A stretch of DNA of 64,000 nt, taken from an uncultured Lachnospiraceae bacterium (GTDB lineage: Bacteria; Bacillota; Clostridia; Lachnospirales; Lachnospiraceae). The stretch's first letter is position 1. Each line of letters begins with the position of its first letter. The notes beneath the pieces are model-generated. The model was not told the origin of the DNA. It worked only from the letters and a program-made list of their open reading frames with translations, and ran no database searches. The position numbers and the translations under genes are program-made. The DNA lies in assembly GCA_910577015.1 (NCBI GenBank), contig CAJTKU010000006.1, forward strand, positions 103,236 to 167,235. The letters run 5' to 3'. Positions 32,752 to 41,534 of this stretch are shown piece after piece.

Positions 32752-33555
32752 ATGCTGAGAGATATTACATTAGGACAATATTATCAGGCGGAGTCCGTCA
32801 TTCACAGGCTGGATTCGCGTGTCAAGCTGGCAGGTACGGTTATTTATATCATATCCTTGTTTTGTTTCAAAAACATCTGGGGATATTTATGTGCCGCCTT
32901 ATTTCTGGCAGTGGTAATCCGTTTGTCAAAAGTACCGTTCAAATTTATGATAAAGGGTATGCGCTCTATTATATTTCTCCTGCTTATCACGGTCATATTC
33001 AATCTGTTTCTCACACCCGGAGAAACGGTTGTGGCGGTATGGAAGTTAAAGATAACAAAAGAGGGCATCCGAACGGCCTCCTTTATGGCAATCAGGCTGT
33101 CAATGCTGATAATCGGTTCGTCCGTCATGACCCTGACCACAACGCCCAATCATCTGACGGATGGGTTGGAAAAGGCGATGCGTCCGTTGAAAGCGCTGCG
33201 TTTTCCTGTTCATGAAATCGCGATGATGATGTCCATTGCCCTGCGCTTTATTCCCATACTGCTTGAGGAAACGGATAAAATTATGAAAGCGCAGATTGCA
33301 AGGGGGGCTGATTTTGAAAACGGCAACCTGCTAAAGCGGGCAAAAGCCCTGGTGCCCCTGTTGGTGCCTCTTTTTATCTCTGCATTCCGGCGCGCAAACG
33401 ATTTGGCCATGGCTATGGAGGCCCGCTGTTACAGGGGCGGCGAAGGCAGAACCAAGATGAAACCCCTTGTCTATAAAAAACGGGATGCGGCCGCTTATGT
33501 CGTTTTGCTTGCGTATCTGGCAGGAAGCATTGCTATCGGAAGGTTTTTGTTCTGA
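32752..33555 (+). CDS. ecfT: ECF transporter transmembrane protein T
   Basis: 267 residues with about five membrane segments. The T component couples the ATPases to the S component. The coupling-helix signatures are AQIARGADFEN and AMAMEARCYRGGEGRT. The opening RDITLGQYYQAESVIHRLDSRVKL is typical. Confidence 0.95.
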   Translation: MLRDITLGQYYQAESVIHRLDSRVKLAGTVIYIISLFCFKNIWGYLCAALFLAVVIRLSKVPFKFMIKGMRSIIFLLLITVIFNLFLTPGETVVAVWKLKITKEGIRTASFMAIRLSMLIIGSSVMTLTTTPNHLTDGLEKAMRPLKALRFPVHEIAMMMSIALRFIPILLEETDKIMKAQIARGADFENGNLLKRAKALVPLLVPLFISAFRRANDLAMAMEARCYRGGEGRTKMKPLVYKKRDAAAYVVLLAYLAGSIAIGRFLF

Positions 33556-33589
33556 CGATTTTTTGCAGGGGGAATAAGGTTGAATAAAT

Positions 33590-33699
33590 TGCTTGATAGC
33601 AATTTGTTCAACCAAGAATTTGTGCCGAAGCGTCACAAATTCTATGATGGCAGAGCGAAATCTGACATTTCGCTCGCCTCCTCAGCGCAAAAGCGCTTC
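33590..33699 (+). repeat. Cluster of four hairpins before truA
   Basis: Successive stem-loops: AAATTGC / GCAATTT, AGAATTTGTG / CACAAATTCT (10 bp), GAGCGAAAT / ATTTCGCTC (9 bp), AGCGC-AAAA-GCGCT. The last one and the following bases (33685-33714) are nearly the same as those before the P-type ATPase gene at 53129-53158. Confidence 0.75.
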
Positions 33700-33714
33700 G
33701 GAATGGAGAAAAAG

Positions 33715-34452
33715 ATGAAACGGTTTATGCTGACGGTAGCTTATGACGGAACAGCCTATTCAGGCTTTCAGGTACAAAAAAGCTGCAGAACCATAGAAGG
33801 AGAATTAAACAGGTGTCTTTCCTCACTTCTGGGAGAAGATATCCATGTAATCGGCGCCAGCAGGACGGATGCCGGAGTCCATGCAATATGCAATAAGGCA
33901 GTCTTTGATTCCGAAACAGCCATTCCTGCCGGTAAGCTGGCGTATGCGTTAAATCAGCGGCTGCCGGAGGATATCAGGATACAGAAGTCGGAGCAGGTGC
34001 CGGAGGATTTTCATCCCAGACGTTGTGAGAGCAGGAAAACGTACGAATACCGGATTACAACCGGGGAATTTCCGATACCGACGAGAAGGCTGTATTCCGC
34101 TCATTGTTACTATTCCCTGGATATGGGCAGAATGCAGGAAGCAGCCGCATATTTGGAGGGAAAACATGACTTTAAAAGTTTCTGTGCAGCGGCAGCGGTG
34201 GTAGACAGCACCGTGCGTACCATCTATTTTGTGTCAGTGGAAAGGCAGGAGGAAGAAATTGTCATCCGCGTCTGCGGAAACGGATTTCTATACAACATGG
34301 TGAGGATAATTGCCGGAACCCTGATGGAAGCAGGCAGGGGCAAATGGCCGCCGGAAAAGATGCGGGAGATTCTGGAGGAAAGAGACAGAAAAGCCGCAGG
34401 GCCGACAGCGCCGGCTTGCGGGCTGACGCTGATGAAATATGAATTTTTATAA
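33715..34452 (+). CDS. truA: tRNA pseudouridine synthase TruA
   Basis: 245 residues from ATG 33715 (MKRFMLTVAYDGTAYSGFQ), with GGAG 6-9 nt upstream. It makes pseudouridine at positions 38-40 of the anticodon stem-loop. The catalytic Asp is in ASRTDAGVHA. In-frame ATGs at 33580 and 33703 would put hairpin-forming sequence into the protein and are rejected; 245 residues is the normal length. Confidence 0.93.
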   Translation: MKRFMLTVAYDGTAYSGFQVQKSCRTIEGELNRCLSSLLGEDIHVIGASRTDAGVHAICNKAVFDSETAIPAGKLAYALNQRLPEDIRIQKSEQVPEDFHPRRCESRKTYEYRITTGEFPIPTRRLYSAHCYYSLDMGRMQEAAAYLEGKHDFKSFCAAAAVVDSTVRTIYFVSVERQEEEIVIRVCGNGFLYNMVRIIAGTLMEAGRGKWPPEKMREILEERDRKAAGPTAPACGLTLMKYEFL

Positions 34453-34459
34453 AGTTCCT

Positions 34460-34532
34460 GCATTTTGCATTGCGGCGTCCCCGGCGTGCATTTGTTCCAA
34501 CAGGACGCCGGGGACGCCGCAATGCAAAATGC
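34460..34532. repeat. Perfect 28-bp inverted repeat with conserved loop (element 2)
   Basis: Arms 34460-34487 and 34505-34532 are exact reverse complements. They begin GCATTTT and end AAAATGC, like element 1, but the stem sequence between is different. The loop GCATTTGTTCCAACAGG plus ACGC is the reverse complement of the element 1 motif. It directly follows truA; with no T-run it may or may not act as its terminator. Confidence 0.9.
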
Positions 34533-34551
34533 GGAAACTCGAATTTATGGG

Positions 34552-34580
34552 TTGACAGGCATAACGATATATAATATAAT
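34552..34580 (+). promoter_or_regulatory. Promoter of rplM-rpsI
   Basis: TTGACA (34552-34557), 17 bp, TATAAT (34575-34580). A leader of about 160 nt follows. In Firmicutes this position can hold an L13 leader RNA, but I could not confirm the fold. Confidence 0.9.
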
Positions 34581-34747
34581 ATATCACTGTGACGATGTAT
34601 CGTAATGTGGAACCAAAGCCCCGGTGACACAGGAAGAAATCGTAAAAGTAAAGCTGTTTTGAAGGGTTTTATGAGGTGGCCGGACATCTGCCAAGTAAGA
34701 TTCCAGAGAAGCAAAAATGGTTTTTTACTATGTATGGAGGAAATATC

Positions 34748-35176
34748 ATGAAAACATTTATGGCTAGTCCAGCTACAATCGATAGAAAATGGTATGTAGT
34801 AGACGCTGAAAACATGACTCTGGGCCGTCTGGCATCTGAGGTTGCCAAGATTTTGAGAGGCAAGAACAAGCCGATTTTTACACCTCACATGGATACAGGT
34901 GACAATGTGATTGTCATCAACGCAGAAAAGATAAAGGTAACCGGAAAGAAGTTAGACCAGAAAATATATTACAGCCACTCTGACTATGTAGGCGGCTTGA
35001 AGCAGGCTACACTGAAAGAGAAACTGGCAAAGAAGCCTGAGCAGGTAATTGAACTTGCAGTTAAGGGCATGCTTCCCAAAGGACCGTTAGGCAGACAGAT
35101 GTACAAAAAGCTGCATGTATACGCAGGACCTGAGCACAAACATGAAGCACAGAAGCCTGAAGTATTGACATTCTAA
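34748..35176 (+). CDS. rplM: 50S ribosomal protein L13
   Basis: 142 residues from ATG 34748 (MKTFMASPATIDRKWYVVDA) after TATGGAGG; an upstream in-frame ATG at 34676 gives a non-family extension. It is an early 50S assembly protein. ILRGKNKPIFTPHMDTGD and GMLPKGPLGRQMYKKLHVYAG are diagnostic. Confidence 0.96.
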   Translation: MKTFMASPATIDRKWYVVDAENMTLGRLASEVAKILRGKNKPIFTPHMDTGDNVIVINAEKIKVTGKKLDQKIYYSHSDYVGGLKQATLKEKLAKKPEQVIELAVKGMLPKGPLGRQMYKKLHVYAGPEHKHEAQKPEVLTF

Positions 35177-35200
35177 TGGGACGGAAAGGAGGAAATAAAA

Positions 35201-35596
35201 ATGGCTAAAGCAGCAAGATACTACGGAACAGGTAGAAGAAAAAAATCCATTGCAAGAGTATATTTAATGCCGGGAACCGGTAAAGTGACTATAAATAAAA
35301 GAGATATTGACGAGTATTTCGGAATGGAAACCCTTAAGGTTATCGTTCGTCAGCCCCTGACAGCAACAGAGACAGCAGATAAGTTTGATGTACTGGTGAA
35401 TGTACGCGGCGGCGGCACCACCGGACAGGCAGGAGCCATCCGTCACGGTGTTGCAAGAGCGCTCTGCCAGGCAGATACCGATTATAGGCCCGTCCTGAAA
35501 AAAGAAGGCTTTTTGACTCGTGACCCTCGTATGAAAGAACGTAAGAAATACGGTCTCAAAGCAGCCCGCAGGGCACCGCAGTTTTCCAAGAGATAG
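35201..35596 (+). CDS. rpsI: 30S ribosomal protein S9
   Basis: 131 residues. Its C-terminal tail (KKYGLKAARRAPQFSKR) reaches the P-site tRNA anticodon. YGTGRRKKSIARVYL and RGGGTTGQAGAIRHGVARAL are conserved. 24 nt after rplM. Confidence 0.97.
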   Translation: MAKAARYYGTGRRKKSIARVYLMPGTGKVTINKRDIDEYFGMETLKVIVRQPLTATETADKFDVLVNVRGGGTTGQAGAIRHGVARALCQADTDYRPVLKKEGFLTRDPRMKERKKYGLKAARRAPQFSKR

Positions 35597-35623
35597 ACAG
35601 TATTTTCAAACAGAAAGATATGG

Positions 35624-35658
35624 AAACCCACAGACAGATGTTGTTTGTGGGTTTTTTT
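35624..35658 (+). terminator. Terminator of rplM-rpsI
   Basis: AAACCCACA (35624-35632) / TGTGGGTTT (35646-35654) followed by a T-run. Confidence 0.9.
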
Positions 35659-35794
35659 AGGTGATAACTGTGGTAAACTTATATTGTCAAGTATATATGC
35701 TATAGAATGAAATGATAAAAGATGCATTGCCATCACGGCAACTCAAATTGATTTTGGCATGGTGTGTGTTACATTAGGATGAACTGATGCAGAA

Positions 35795-36022
35795 TTGGGA
35801 ATTGTCAAAGGATGGAAAACCGATGAATCGAATCAATCTTATTCGGTATATGTATACTTTGAAGATGGTAAAATCGTATGTTATGATATGACTCAAATGA
35901 TTGAGAACGAGGTATTTCGTCCATTGAAAGATATCACTGTTTTTAAAGAGGCTTGTACCGTGATGAATGATACATTGGCATGGGATATCGGGGGGACGTT
36001 TGCAAACGAGCAGATTGCATAA
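35795..36022 (+). pseudogene. DUF2442-like small gene, probably decayed
   Basis: 75 residues from TTG 35795, with no clear ribosome binding site and no ATG in frame. The stretch YSVYVYFEDGKIVCYDMTQMIEN...FRPLKDITVF...MNDTLAWDI resembles DUF2442 proteins, which often accompany DUF4160 in toxin-antitoxin-like pairs. The usual C-terminal (D)xxxCIDI part is missing and no partner is adjacent. It sits in a 550-bp stretch between rpsI and the XRE-PurM gene that otherwise looks empty. Confidence 0.45.
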
Positions 36023-36152
36023 CGGAAGCGAATAGAGAAGCATAGAAACAAACTCAACCTCCGGTTGAACCACCCTCCCAAATTCGCCGCCCCGGTTATT
36101 GTAAAAGGACTAAAATGCCGGCTATTATAAAATAAAAACGGAGGAAAAACCT

Positions 36153-37403
36153 ATGCTAGACAGCATCAAGGTCGGTAATTTTATAATGGATAAGCGGAAA
36201 GCCCTCGGCTTAACCCAGCAGCAGCTTGCAGATAAGCTGCATGTTTCCTTTCAGGCAGTATCGAAATGGGAGAACGGAACCACATATCCGAATATAGAGA
36301 TACTGCAGGATTTGGCAGCCGTATTGGATGTGTCGGTGGATGAAATTCTTGCGGGCAGCGAAAAAGAGGAAGATGGTCTGTCCTACAGTAAGGCAGGGGT
36401 AGATATTGCCTACACGGATACCATCAAGAAGGAAATGGCAAAGCATCTGGAGACCGGTGACGGACGCGTGTTAAACGGTCTGGGACCGTTTGCCTCCCTG
36501 TATGACATTCATTTTCCCGAAATAAAAAACCCGGTGCTGGTTCTGAAATCAGAGGAGCCGGGCTCAAAGCAAAAACTGGCAATGGAATACGGCTATACGG
36601 AATCAATCTGCCACGATATGATTAATCATCTGGTAAATGATATTGTGGTGATGGGAGCAAAGCCGTTGGCAGTGCTGGATACCATTGTATGCGGCAATGC
36701 GGAAAAGGATACGATTAAGGCATTGGTAAAAGGCGTCTCCGAGGCCTGCAGAGAAAATGAGTGTTCCCTTGTAGGCGGTGAAACCTCCATACAGCCTTCA
36801 GTCGTGGAACCAGGGGTATATGTCCTTACTTCAAGTATTGCAGGTATTGTGGAGAAGTCAAAGGTGGTTGACGGTTCCGCTATAGAAGAAGGGGACGCTG
36901 TTCTGGCGATTGCCTCCAACGGACTGCATACCAACGGGTATTCCCTGATACGTCTTCTGATGGATAAAATGCCGCAGATAAAGCTGGAGAAAATAGAAGG
37001 GCTTACCTTTATAGAACAAATCATGAAACCGCATTTGCCGTACTATAAGGCGGTAAAGGGATTATTCGACAAGAATATCGTACATGGAATGGCCCATATT
37101 ACCGGCGGCGGAATAGAAGGCAACCTGTGCAGGGTGATTCCGGACGGGTTAAGCGCCAGGATTGATTTATCCCGGATAAAGCCTCTGCCGATATTCCGGT
37201 ACATCCGCAACAACGGAAATATCAGTGATGAGGAAATGCTCAGGACGTTTAACTGCGGAGTGGGCTTTAACCTGGTGGTGTCCCAAAAGGATAAAGCTCT
37301 TGTCATGAAGCATATCGGCCGATTCTATGACTGCTACGAGATTGGAGAAATAGGAAAGGGAGAAAACAGAGTCGTATTTGAAAAACGAATTAACTGGCTG
37401 TAA
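36153..37403 (+). CDS. XRE helix-turn-helix fused to PurM-like (AIR synthetase) domain
   Basis: 416 residues. Residues about 6-62 are a full XRE HTH (FIMDKRKALGLTQQQLADKLHVSFQAVSKWENGTTYP). Residues about 74-416 look like phosphoribosylformylglycinamidine cyclo-ligase: SKAGVDIAYTDTIKKEM at the PurM N-terminus, DMINHLVNDIVVMGAKPLAVLDTI, the ALVKGVSEACRENECSLVGGET loop, ASNGLHTNGYSL, GMAHITGGGIEGNL. The usual ATP/substrate Lys-rich segment is altered (KSEEPGSKQKLA instead of the GTDGVGTKLKLA type), so activity is uncertain. It is alone with its own AGGAGG site; no pur genes are nearby. A ligand-sensing regulator is one possibility. Confidence 0.85.
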   Translation: MLDSIKVGNFIMDKRKALGLTQQQLADKLHVSFQAVSKWENGTTYPNIEILQDLAAVLDVSVDEILAGSEKEEDGLSYSKAGVDIAYTDTIKKEMAKHLETGDGRVLNGLGPFASLYDIHFPEIKNPVLVLKSEEPGSKQKLAMEYGYTESICHDMINHLVNDIVVMGAKPLAVLDTIVCGNAEKDTIKALVKGVSEACRENECSLVGGETSIQPSVVEPGVYVLTSSIAGIVEKSKVVDGSAIEEGDAVLAIASNGLHTNGYSLIRLLMDKMPQIKLEKIEGLTFIEQIMKPHLPYYKAVKGLFDKNIVHGMAHITGGGIEGNLCRVIPDGLSARIDLSRIKPLPIFRYIRNNGNISDEEMLRTFNCGVGFNLVVSQKDKALVMKHIGRFYDCYEIGEIGKGENRVVFEKRINWL

Positions 37404-37410
37404 AATCCGA

Positions 37411-37439
37411 TTGATTCCGTTAAAACCCAATAGTATAAT
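37411..37439 (+). promoter_or_regulatory. Promoter of the GH17-like gene
   Basis: TTGATT (37411-37416), 17 bp, TATAAT (37434-37439). Confidence 0.75.
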
Positions 37440-37487
37440 ATAGCTATATACAAGCAGTGGGACTATAACGGGAAAAGGAGGAATAAA

Positions 37488-38426
37488 ATGGATATTTTAC
37501 AGTACGGGAAAGCCGTTTGCTATTCCGGTTACAGAAAGGGGCAGAACCCCAAAGGAGAGGTTCCGACGGCGGAACAGATTGCAGAGGACTTGGAAATTCT
37601 GGTCCGGGACGGATATCGTTATCTTCGCATGTACGACCCGAACCTGCATGCAAGAAGAGTTCTGGAAACAATCAGGGAGAGAAAACTTCCGTTAAAGTGC
37701 CTGATTGGGATTGACTCTGACCCGGAAGTGAATAATGAGAACTGCCCGTTTGAGGAACAGCGCTACACGGAGGAAGAATTGCAGCAGCATAAAAAAAGAA
37801 ACGACGGGGAGCTTGAAAAGCTGATTGCACTGGTAAAAGAATTTCCTGACGAGGTAGCGGCAGTTTCCGTAGGCAATGAAAATACGCCTCCGTGGGGCGC
37901 GCATACGGTTTCCGAAGAAAGGCTGATTGCCCATGCCAGACGCCTGAAGGAAGCGCTGGATAAGCCGGTTACGTTCTGCGAAGGATACTTCGAATGGCCG
38001 CATATCATGGAACTGGCAAAAGAGATGGATTTCATCAGCGTCCACAGTTATCCGTACCATTACGGTGACGACGTGGCAGACTCGGTGGCAGTCAATAAAA
38101 AGCACTATGCGGACATAAAGGCATTGTTTCCGGATAAGCAGGTTATCTTTACGGAGCTTGGCTGGAGTTCTGACAATACGACGCCCAATTATTTTGCGGT
38201 GGTCGGGAATGAGACGCGGGAGATAATTCCGGAGCCGGGAACCCCGAGACGTGCGTCCGTATCTAACGAAAAGCGTTATATTGAAGAAGTGGAAGCCTGG
38301 GTTGAACAGGAACAGATAATTGCATTTATCTTTGAGGCGTTTGATGAATTATGGAAAGGCCCCAAGCCCAATTCTTCCGAGTGCAATTTCGGACTGTATA
38401 ATGAAGAACGAAAGAAAAAATGGTAA
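37488..38426 (+). CDS. GH17-like glycoside hydrolase (exo-beta-1,3-glucanase type)
   Basis: 312 residues, no signal peptide, so cytoplasmic. A TIM-barrel with GH17-style catalytic residues: acid/base E131 in AVSVGNENTPPW and nucleophile E223 in IFTELGW. The N-terminus QYGKAVCYSGYRKGQNP and the RYLRMYDPN strand match exo-beta-1,3-glucanase-like proteins. It likely cleaves a small beta-glucoside taken up by the cell; the substrate is unknown. Flanked by its own promoter and a strong terminator. Confidence 0.8.
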   Translation: MDILQYGKAVCYSGYRKGQNPKGEVPTAEQIAEDLEILVRDGYRYLRMYDPNLHARRVLETIRERKLPLKCLIGIDSDPEVNNENCPFEEQRYTEEELQQHKKRNDGELEKLIALVKEFPDEVAAVSVGNENTPPWGAHTVSEERLIAHARRLKEALDKPVTFCEGYFEWPHIMELAKEMDFISVHSYPYHYGDDVADSVAVNKKHYADIKALFPDKQVIFTELGWSSDNTTPNYFAVVGNETREIIPEPGTPRRASVSNEKRYIEEVEAWVEQEQIIAFIFEAFDELWKGPKPNSSECNFGLYNEERKKKW

Positions 38427-38430
38427 CAGA

Positions 38431-38466
38431 AAAGACCGGTTGGCGTAAAATCCAACCGGTCTTTTT
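38431..38466 (+). terminator. Terminator after the GH17-like gene
   Basis: AAAGACCGGTTGG (38431-38443) / CCAACCGGTCTTT (38452-38464), a perfect 13-bp stem ending in Ts. The element is nearly symmetric, so it may also work in the other direction. Confidence 0.92.
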
Positions 38467-38537
38467 GGAGTAAGCGTAATCTGTTTTAAGGGACAGGGTT
38501 TATATATGAAGAAAAAGAACGTAAGGAACGTATTCCC

Positions 38538-38566
38538 TTGCGGTTTGGTGGAAAATAAAGTATAAT
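38538..38566 (+). promoter_or_regulatory. Promoter of the GH20 gene
   Basis: TTGCGG (38538-38543), 17 bp, TATAAT (38561-38566). Confidence 0.65.
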
Positions 38567-38593
38567 TTTTGTAAGTTAGACGGAGGATATGCA

Positions 38594-40492
38594 ATGATTC
38601 GGTTTGAGGGAGATTTTGCCGGTCTGGAAAAAGGCGCTTCAATACTGCTGGAGGAAGCGGGTATACAGGAAAAAGATACAGATATGACAATCACGGTCAT
38701 AAAGCAGGTTCTTCCCTGCCTGTCCATAGACAAAAGCAAGTCTGAATGCAGCATATCTTTTTACACAAAAGCCAGTTTTTTCAGAGGCCTGTCCCTGCTT
38801 CTGTTCCATGCAGACAGGGAAGAATATCACACTTCGGAAAAGGTTCTGTTTGTTTCAAACGGCTGTATGCTGGATTGTTCCCGGAATGCGGTTTTAAAAG
38901 TAGATAAAATAAAAGAGCTGTTGAGGAAAATGGCAGCCCTGGGGATGAACAGGCTGATGTTATACACAGAGGATACCTACGAGGTGGAAGGGCATCCTTA
39001 TTTTGGCGCCTACAGGGGCAGATATACGCAGGAAGAACTGCGGGTATGCGACGATTATGCTGATATGTTCGGTATTGAAATGATACCCTGCATCCAGACG
39101 CTGGCGCATCTTCACAACGTTTTAAAGTGGCCGGAGTTTCATGCCCTGCAGGACACGAAAGATGTTATCCTGTCCGGCAGCGAGGAGACGTACAGGCTGT
39201 TAAAAGAACTGATTGCAGCGGCAAGCCGTCCCTTCCGTTCCAATAAGATACATCTCGGGATGGACGAAGCATGTTATCTGGGATTGGGAAAGTATCTGGA
39301 ACAGAACGGATACCGGACGCCGCAGGAAATCATGAAAGAACATCTGGAAAAGGTATATGCCATCTGTGAAGAGGCGGGTCTGGAGCCGATGATTTGGAGC
39401 GATATGTATATTACCGCCAATACAGGAAGCAATTATTATGAACTGCCTGAAAGGACGGATACGTCAGGCTGGATGAAACCGCCGAAGGGACTGGGTCTGG
39501 TTTACTGGGATTATTACCATCATGAGGAAGCAGCCTATTTAAGAAACCTTGGGATTCACAGTGAGATAGCAAAAGAAGTGGTATTTGCTGGGGGAAGCTG
39601 GCTTTGGAACGGCGTCGCCCCCAACCTTTCCAAGGCGGTGGATATTTCCCGAAAAGCGCTTTCGGCATGTGAAAAACTGGGCATCCGGCATGTAATCTGT
39701 ACCTGCTGGCAGGATGACGGTGCGGAAACTCCGGTGGAAGCCGCCTATCCGGTTATGACATTATATGCGGAGGCGGGATATGGCAGGGAACTGACGGAGG
39801 AAACGCTTGGAGCTTCTTTTACCCGCTGTTTTGGCGGCGTATACGGAGACTTCATGCTATTGGATGACTTTGACTACATAGACAAAGAAAACAAGGACAA
39901 TAAGGATAACAGGCTGGATAACACGCCGTCCAAATATATGCTCTATCAGGATGTCATGCTCGGTATATTTGACAAACAGCTGGAAGGATTTGACATAAAG
40001 AAACACTATGAAAAGCTGTATGCCGCCTTGAAAGAGGCGCTGGAAAGAAATACCGCTTATAATGATTTGTTTTCTTATTACCTGTCCCTGGCAGACGTAC
40101 TGATGCAAAAAGGGGATATGGGGATACGCCTGAAACAGGCATATGACGAAAAGGACAGGGAAACCCTGCAAAGGATTGCCGGAAGTGAAATTCCGGAATG
40201 CTGCAAAAAGCTGGATAGATTAAAGAGTCTTAGGGAAAAGCTTTGGATGCAGGACAACAAGCCCTTTGGCTATGAACTTATGGATATTAAGCTGGGGAGC
40301 GTATCCGTGAGGTTATGCAGTGCGGCGGGAAGGATAAACGGTTATCTGGAAGGAAGGATAGAAAGGCTGGAAGAACTGGAGGAGCCCCGCCTTTTGTACC
40401 GGTATCGGGCAGAAGGGGCAGCAAGGGGGCTTTGTTATGAAAGCCACTGGTTAAACATCATAAGCGGAAGTGATTTGATGGATACCATCTAG
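38594..40492 (+). CDS. GH20 beta-N-acetylhexosaminidase
   Basis: 632 residues, no signal peptide. Residues about 1-90 are the small N-terminal GH20b-like domain. The barrel follows (LDCSRNAVLKVDKIKELLRKMAALGMNRLMLYTED), with the diagnostic Asp-Glu pair D224-E225 in IHLGMDEAC, which performs substrate-assisted cleavage of terminal GlcNAc/GalNAc. The C-terminal 200 residues are helical. It likely works inside the cell on imported amino-sugar oligosaccharides. The esterase gene starts 40 nt downstream, suggesting one operon. Confidence 0.88.
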   Translation: MIRFEGDFAGLEKGASILLEEAGIQEKDTDMTITVIKQVLPCLSIDKSKSECSISFYTKASFFRGLSLLLFHADREEYHTSEKVLFVSNGCMLDCSRNAVLKVDKIKELLRKMAALGMNRLMLYTEDTYEVEGHPYFGAYRGRYTQEELRVCDDYADMFGIEMIPCIQTLAHLHNVLKWPEFHALQDTKDVILSGSEETYRLLKELIAAASRPFRSNKIHLGMDEACYLGLGKYLEQNGYRTPQEIMKEHLEKVYAICEEAGLEPMIWSDMYITANTGSNYYELPERTDTSGWMKPPKGLGLVYWDYYHHEEAAYLRNLGIHSEIAKEVVFAGGSWLWNGVAPNLSKAVDISRKALSACEKLGIRHVICTCWQDDGAETPVEAAYPVMTLYAEAGYGRELTEETLGASFTRCFGGVYGDFMLLDDFDYIDKENKDNKDNRLDNTPSKYMLYQDVMLGIFDKQLEGFDIKKHYEKLYAALKEALERNTAYNDLFSYYLSLADVLMQKGDMGIRLKQAYDEKDRETLQRIAGSEIPECCKKLDRLKSLREKLWMQDNKPFGYELMDIKLGSVSVRLCSAAGRINGYLEGRIERLEELEEPRLLYRYRAEGAARGLCYESHWLNIISGSDLMDTI

Positions 40493-40532
40493 GGGGAACA
40501 CAGGGGAAAATATATTGAGGGAGGCAGAAAAA

Positions 40533-41453
40533 TTGAAACTACCCAAATTCACGAAGGAAAACAGAAATATGAATCCCAGCCCGCCATGGGAAAAGGAAAT
40601 GGAGGAAGGCGATTTCATAAGCTGCAGCACATCTTACGTGCTGGGCGGATACTGGGAACTGTTTGATGAATATGTTTTTGAAAGCCCGATGACAGGGGAC
40701 ATAACCTATTTTGTCTATGACCCTGTCAAGCATGGGGCGCCCAGGGAAGGGAAGTATCCTGTGCTTATGTGGATACATGGGACAAATTGCGCCATTGACG
40801 GCAGGAAATGCGTGGGTTACTGCGGCGCGGAGCAGTATGCTTCCCCGGATTATCAGAAGTCCATGAGCGGGGGGGCATATATCGTTGTGCCTCTTGCCAA
40901 TGAAAAGCGTCTTGCAGACGATACCATTTCCGGCTCATGGGATGAAAGATACCTTATGCCTGTAAAAAAGCTGTTTGATGCAGTGTGTGAAAAACATGCC
41001 GCAAACATCGGAAGCCGTTTTGTGATGGGAGCCTCCTCAGGCGGATATTTTACCTGGCGCATGATTGAGCTTTTTACGCAGGATTTTGACGGTGCGATAC
41101 CGATTGCATCGGGTTATGTGCCCTCTGCGAAGAAACTGAAAAAACTGGACGATTCCGGCATCAGGCTGATAGTGGCGCATGGCAGGCATGATGAAATGGC
41201 CGTTTTCAAAAAGTGCATTGCCCCCAGGGAAGAAGAACTGCTTGGCATGAAAAACTGCATCTGCTATTTCCCGGAATGGGTGAGGAACGAAGATAAAGGA
41301 GTCGCATCGGTTAATTTCGGTACAGAGATGGGGCAGCATTGTCTGGTGAACCAGTTTCAGGCCAACCTTATGTATGACGATGATACCTGTTATGATGAAC
41401 GCCTGCCGGAGGGAGTAACGGGATGGATAAGGGATGTGGCGCAAAGCGTTTAA
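40533..41453 (+). CDS. Alpha/beta hydrolase (esterase-like)
   Basis: 306 residues from TTG 40533 (MKLPKFTKENRNMNPSPPW), 8 nt after GGGAGG; an in-frame TTG at 40515 has no site. The nucleophile elbow is GASSGG (Ser), an acid is likely in VAHGRHDEM, and the His is likely in GTEMGQHCLVNQF. An oxyanion-type MWIHGTNCAI lies near residue 80. It resembles prolyl-oligopeptidase-like or feruloyl-esterase-like bacterial hydrolases. Being after GH20, it may deacylate sugars, which is inference. Confidence 0.75.
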   Translation: MKLPKFTKENRNMNPSPPWEKEMEEGDFISCSTSYVLGGYWELFDEYVFESPMTGDITYFVYDPVKHGAPREGKYPVLMWIHGTNCAIDGRKCVGYCGAEQYASPDYQKSMSGGAYIVVPLANEKRLADDTISGSWDERYLMPVKKLFDAVCEKHAANIGSRFVMGASSGGYFTWRMIELFTQDFDGAIPIASGYVPSAKKLKKLDDSGIRLIVAHGRHDEMAVFKKCIAPREEELLGMKNCICYFPEWVRNEDKGVASVNFGTEMGQHCLVNQFQANLMYDDDTCYDERLPEGVTGWIRDVAQSV

Positions 41454-41534
41454 GGGCGGTAATTGCACAATTCGTAAACTGCGAAAAGGAATTTTGCAAG
41501 TACCTGTTTACTATTAGATAGGGAGGAGAAAAAT

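Noticed and set aside
33580..33714. N-terminal extension of TruA
   Set aside because: The frame is open, but the sequence is a row of perfect hairpins, and 245 residues from 33715 is the normal TruA length with a good ribosome binding site.
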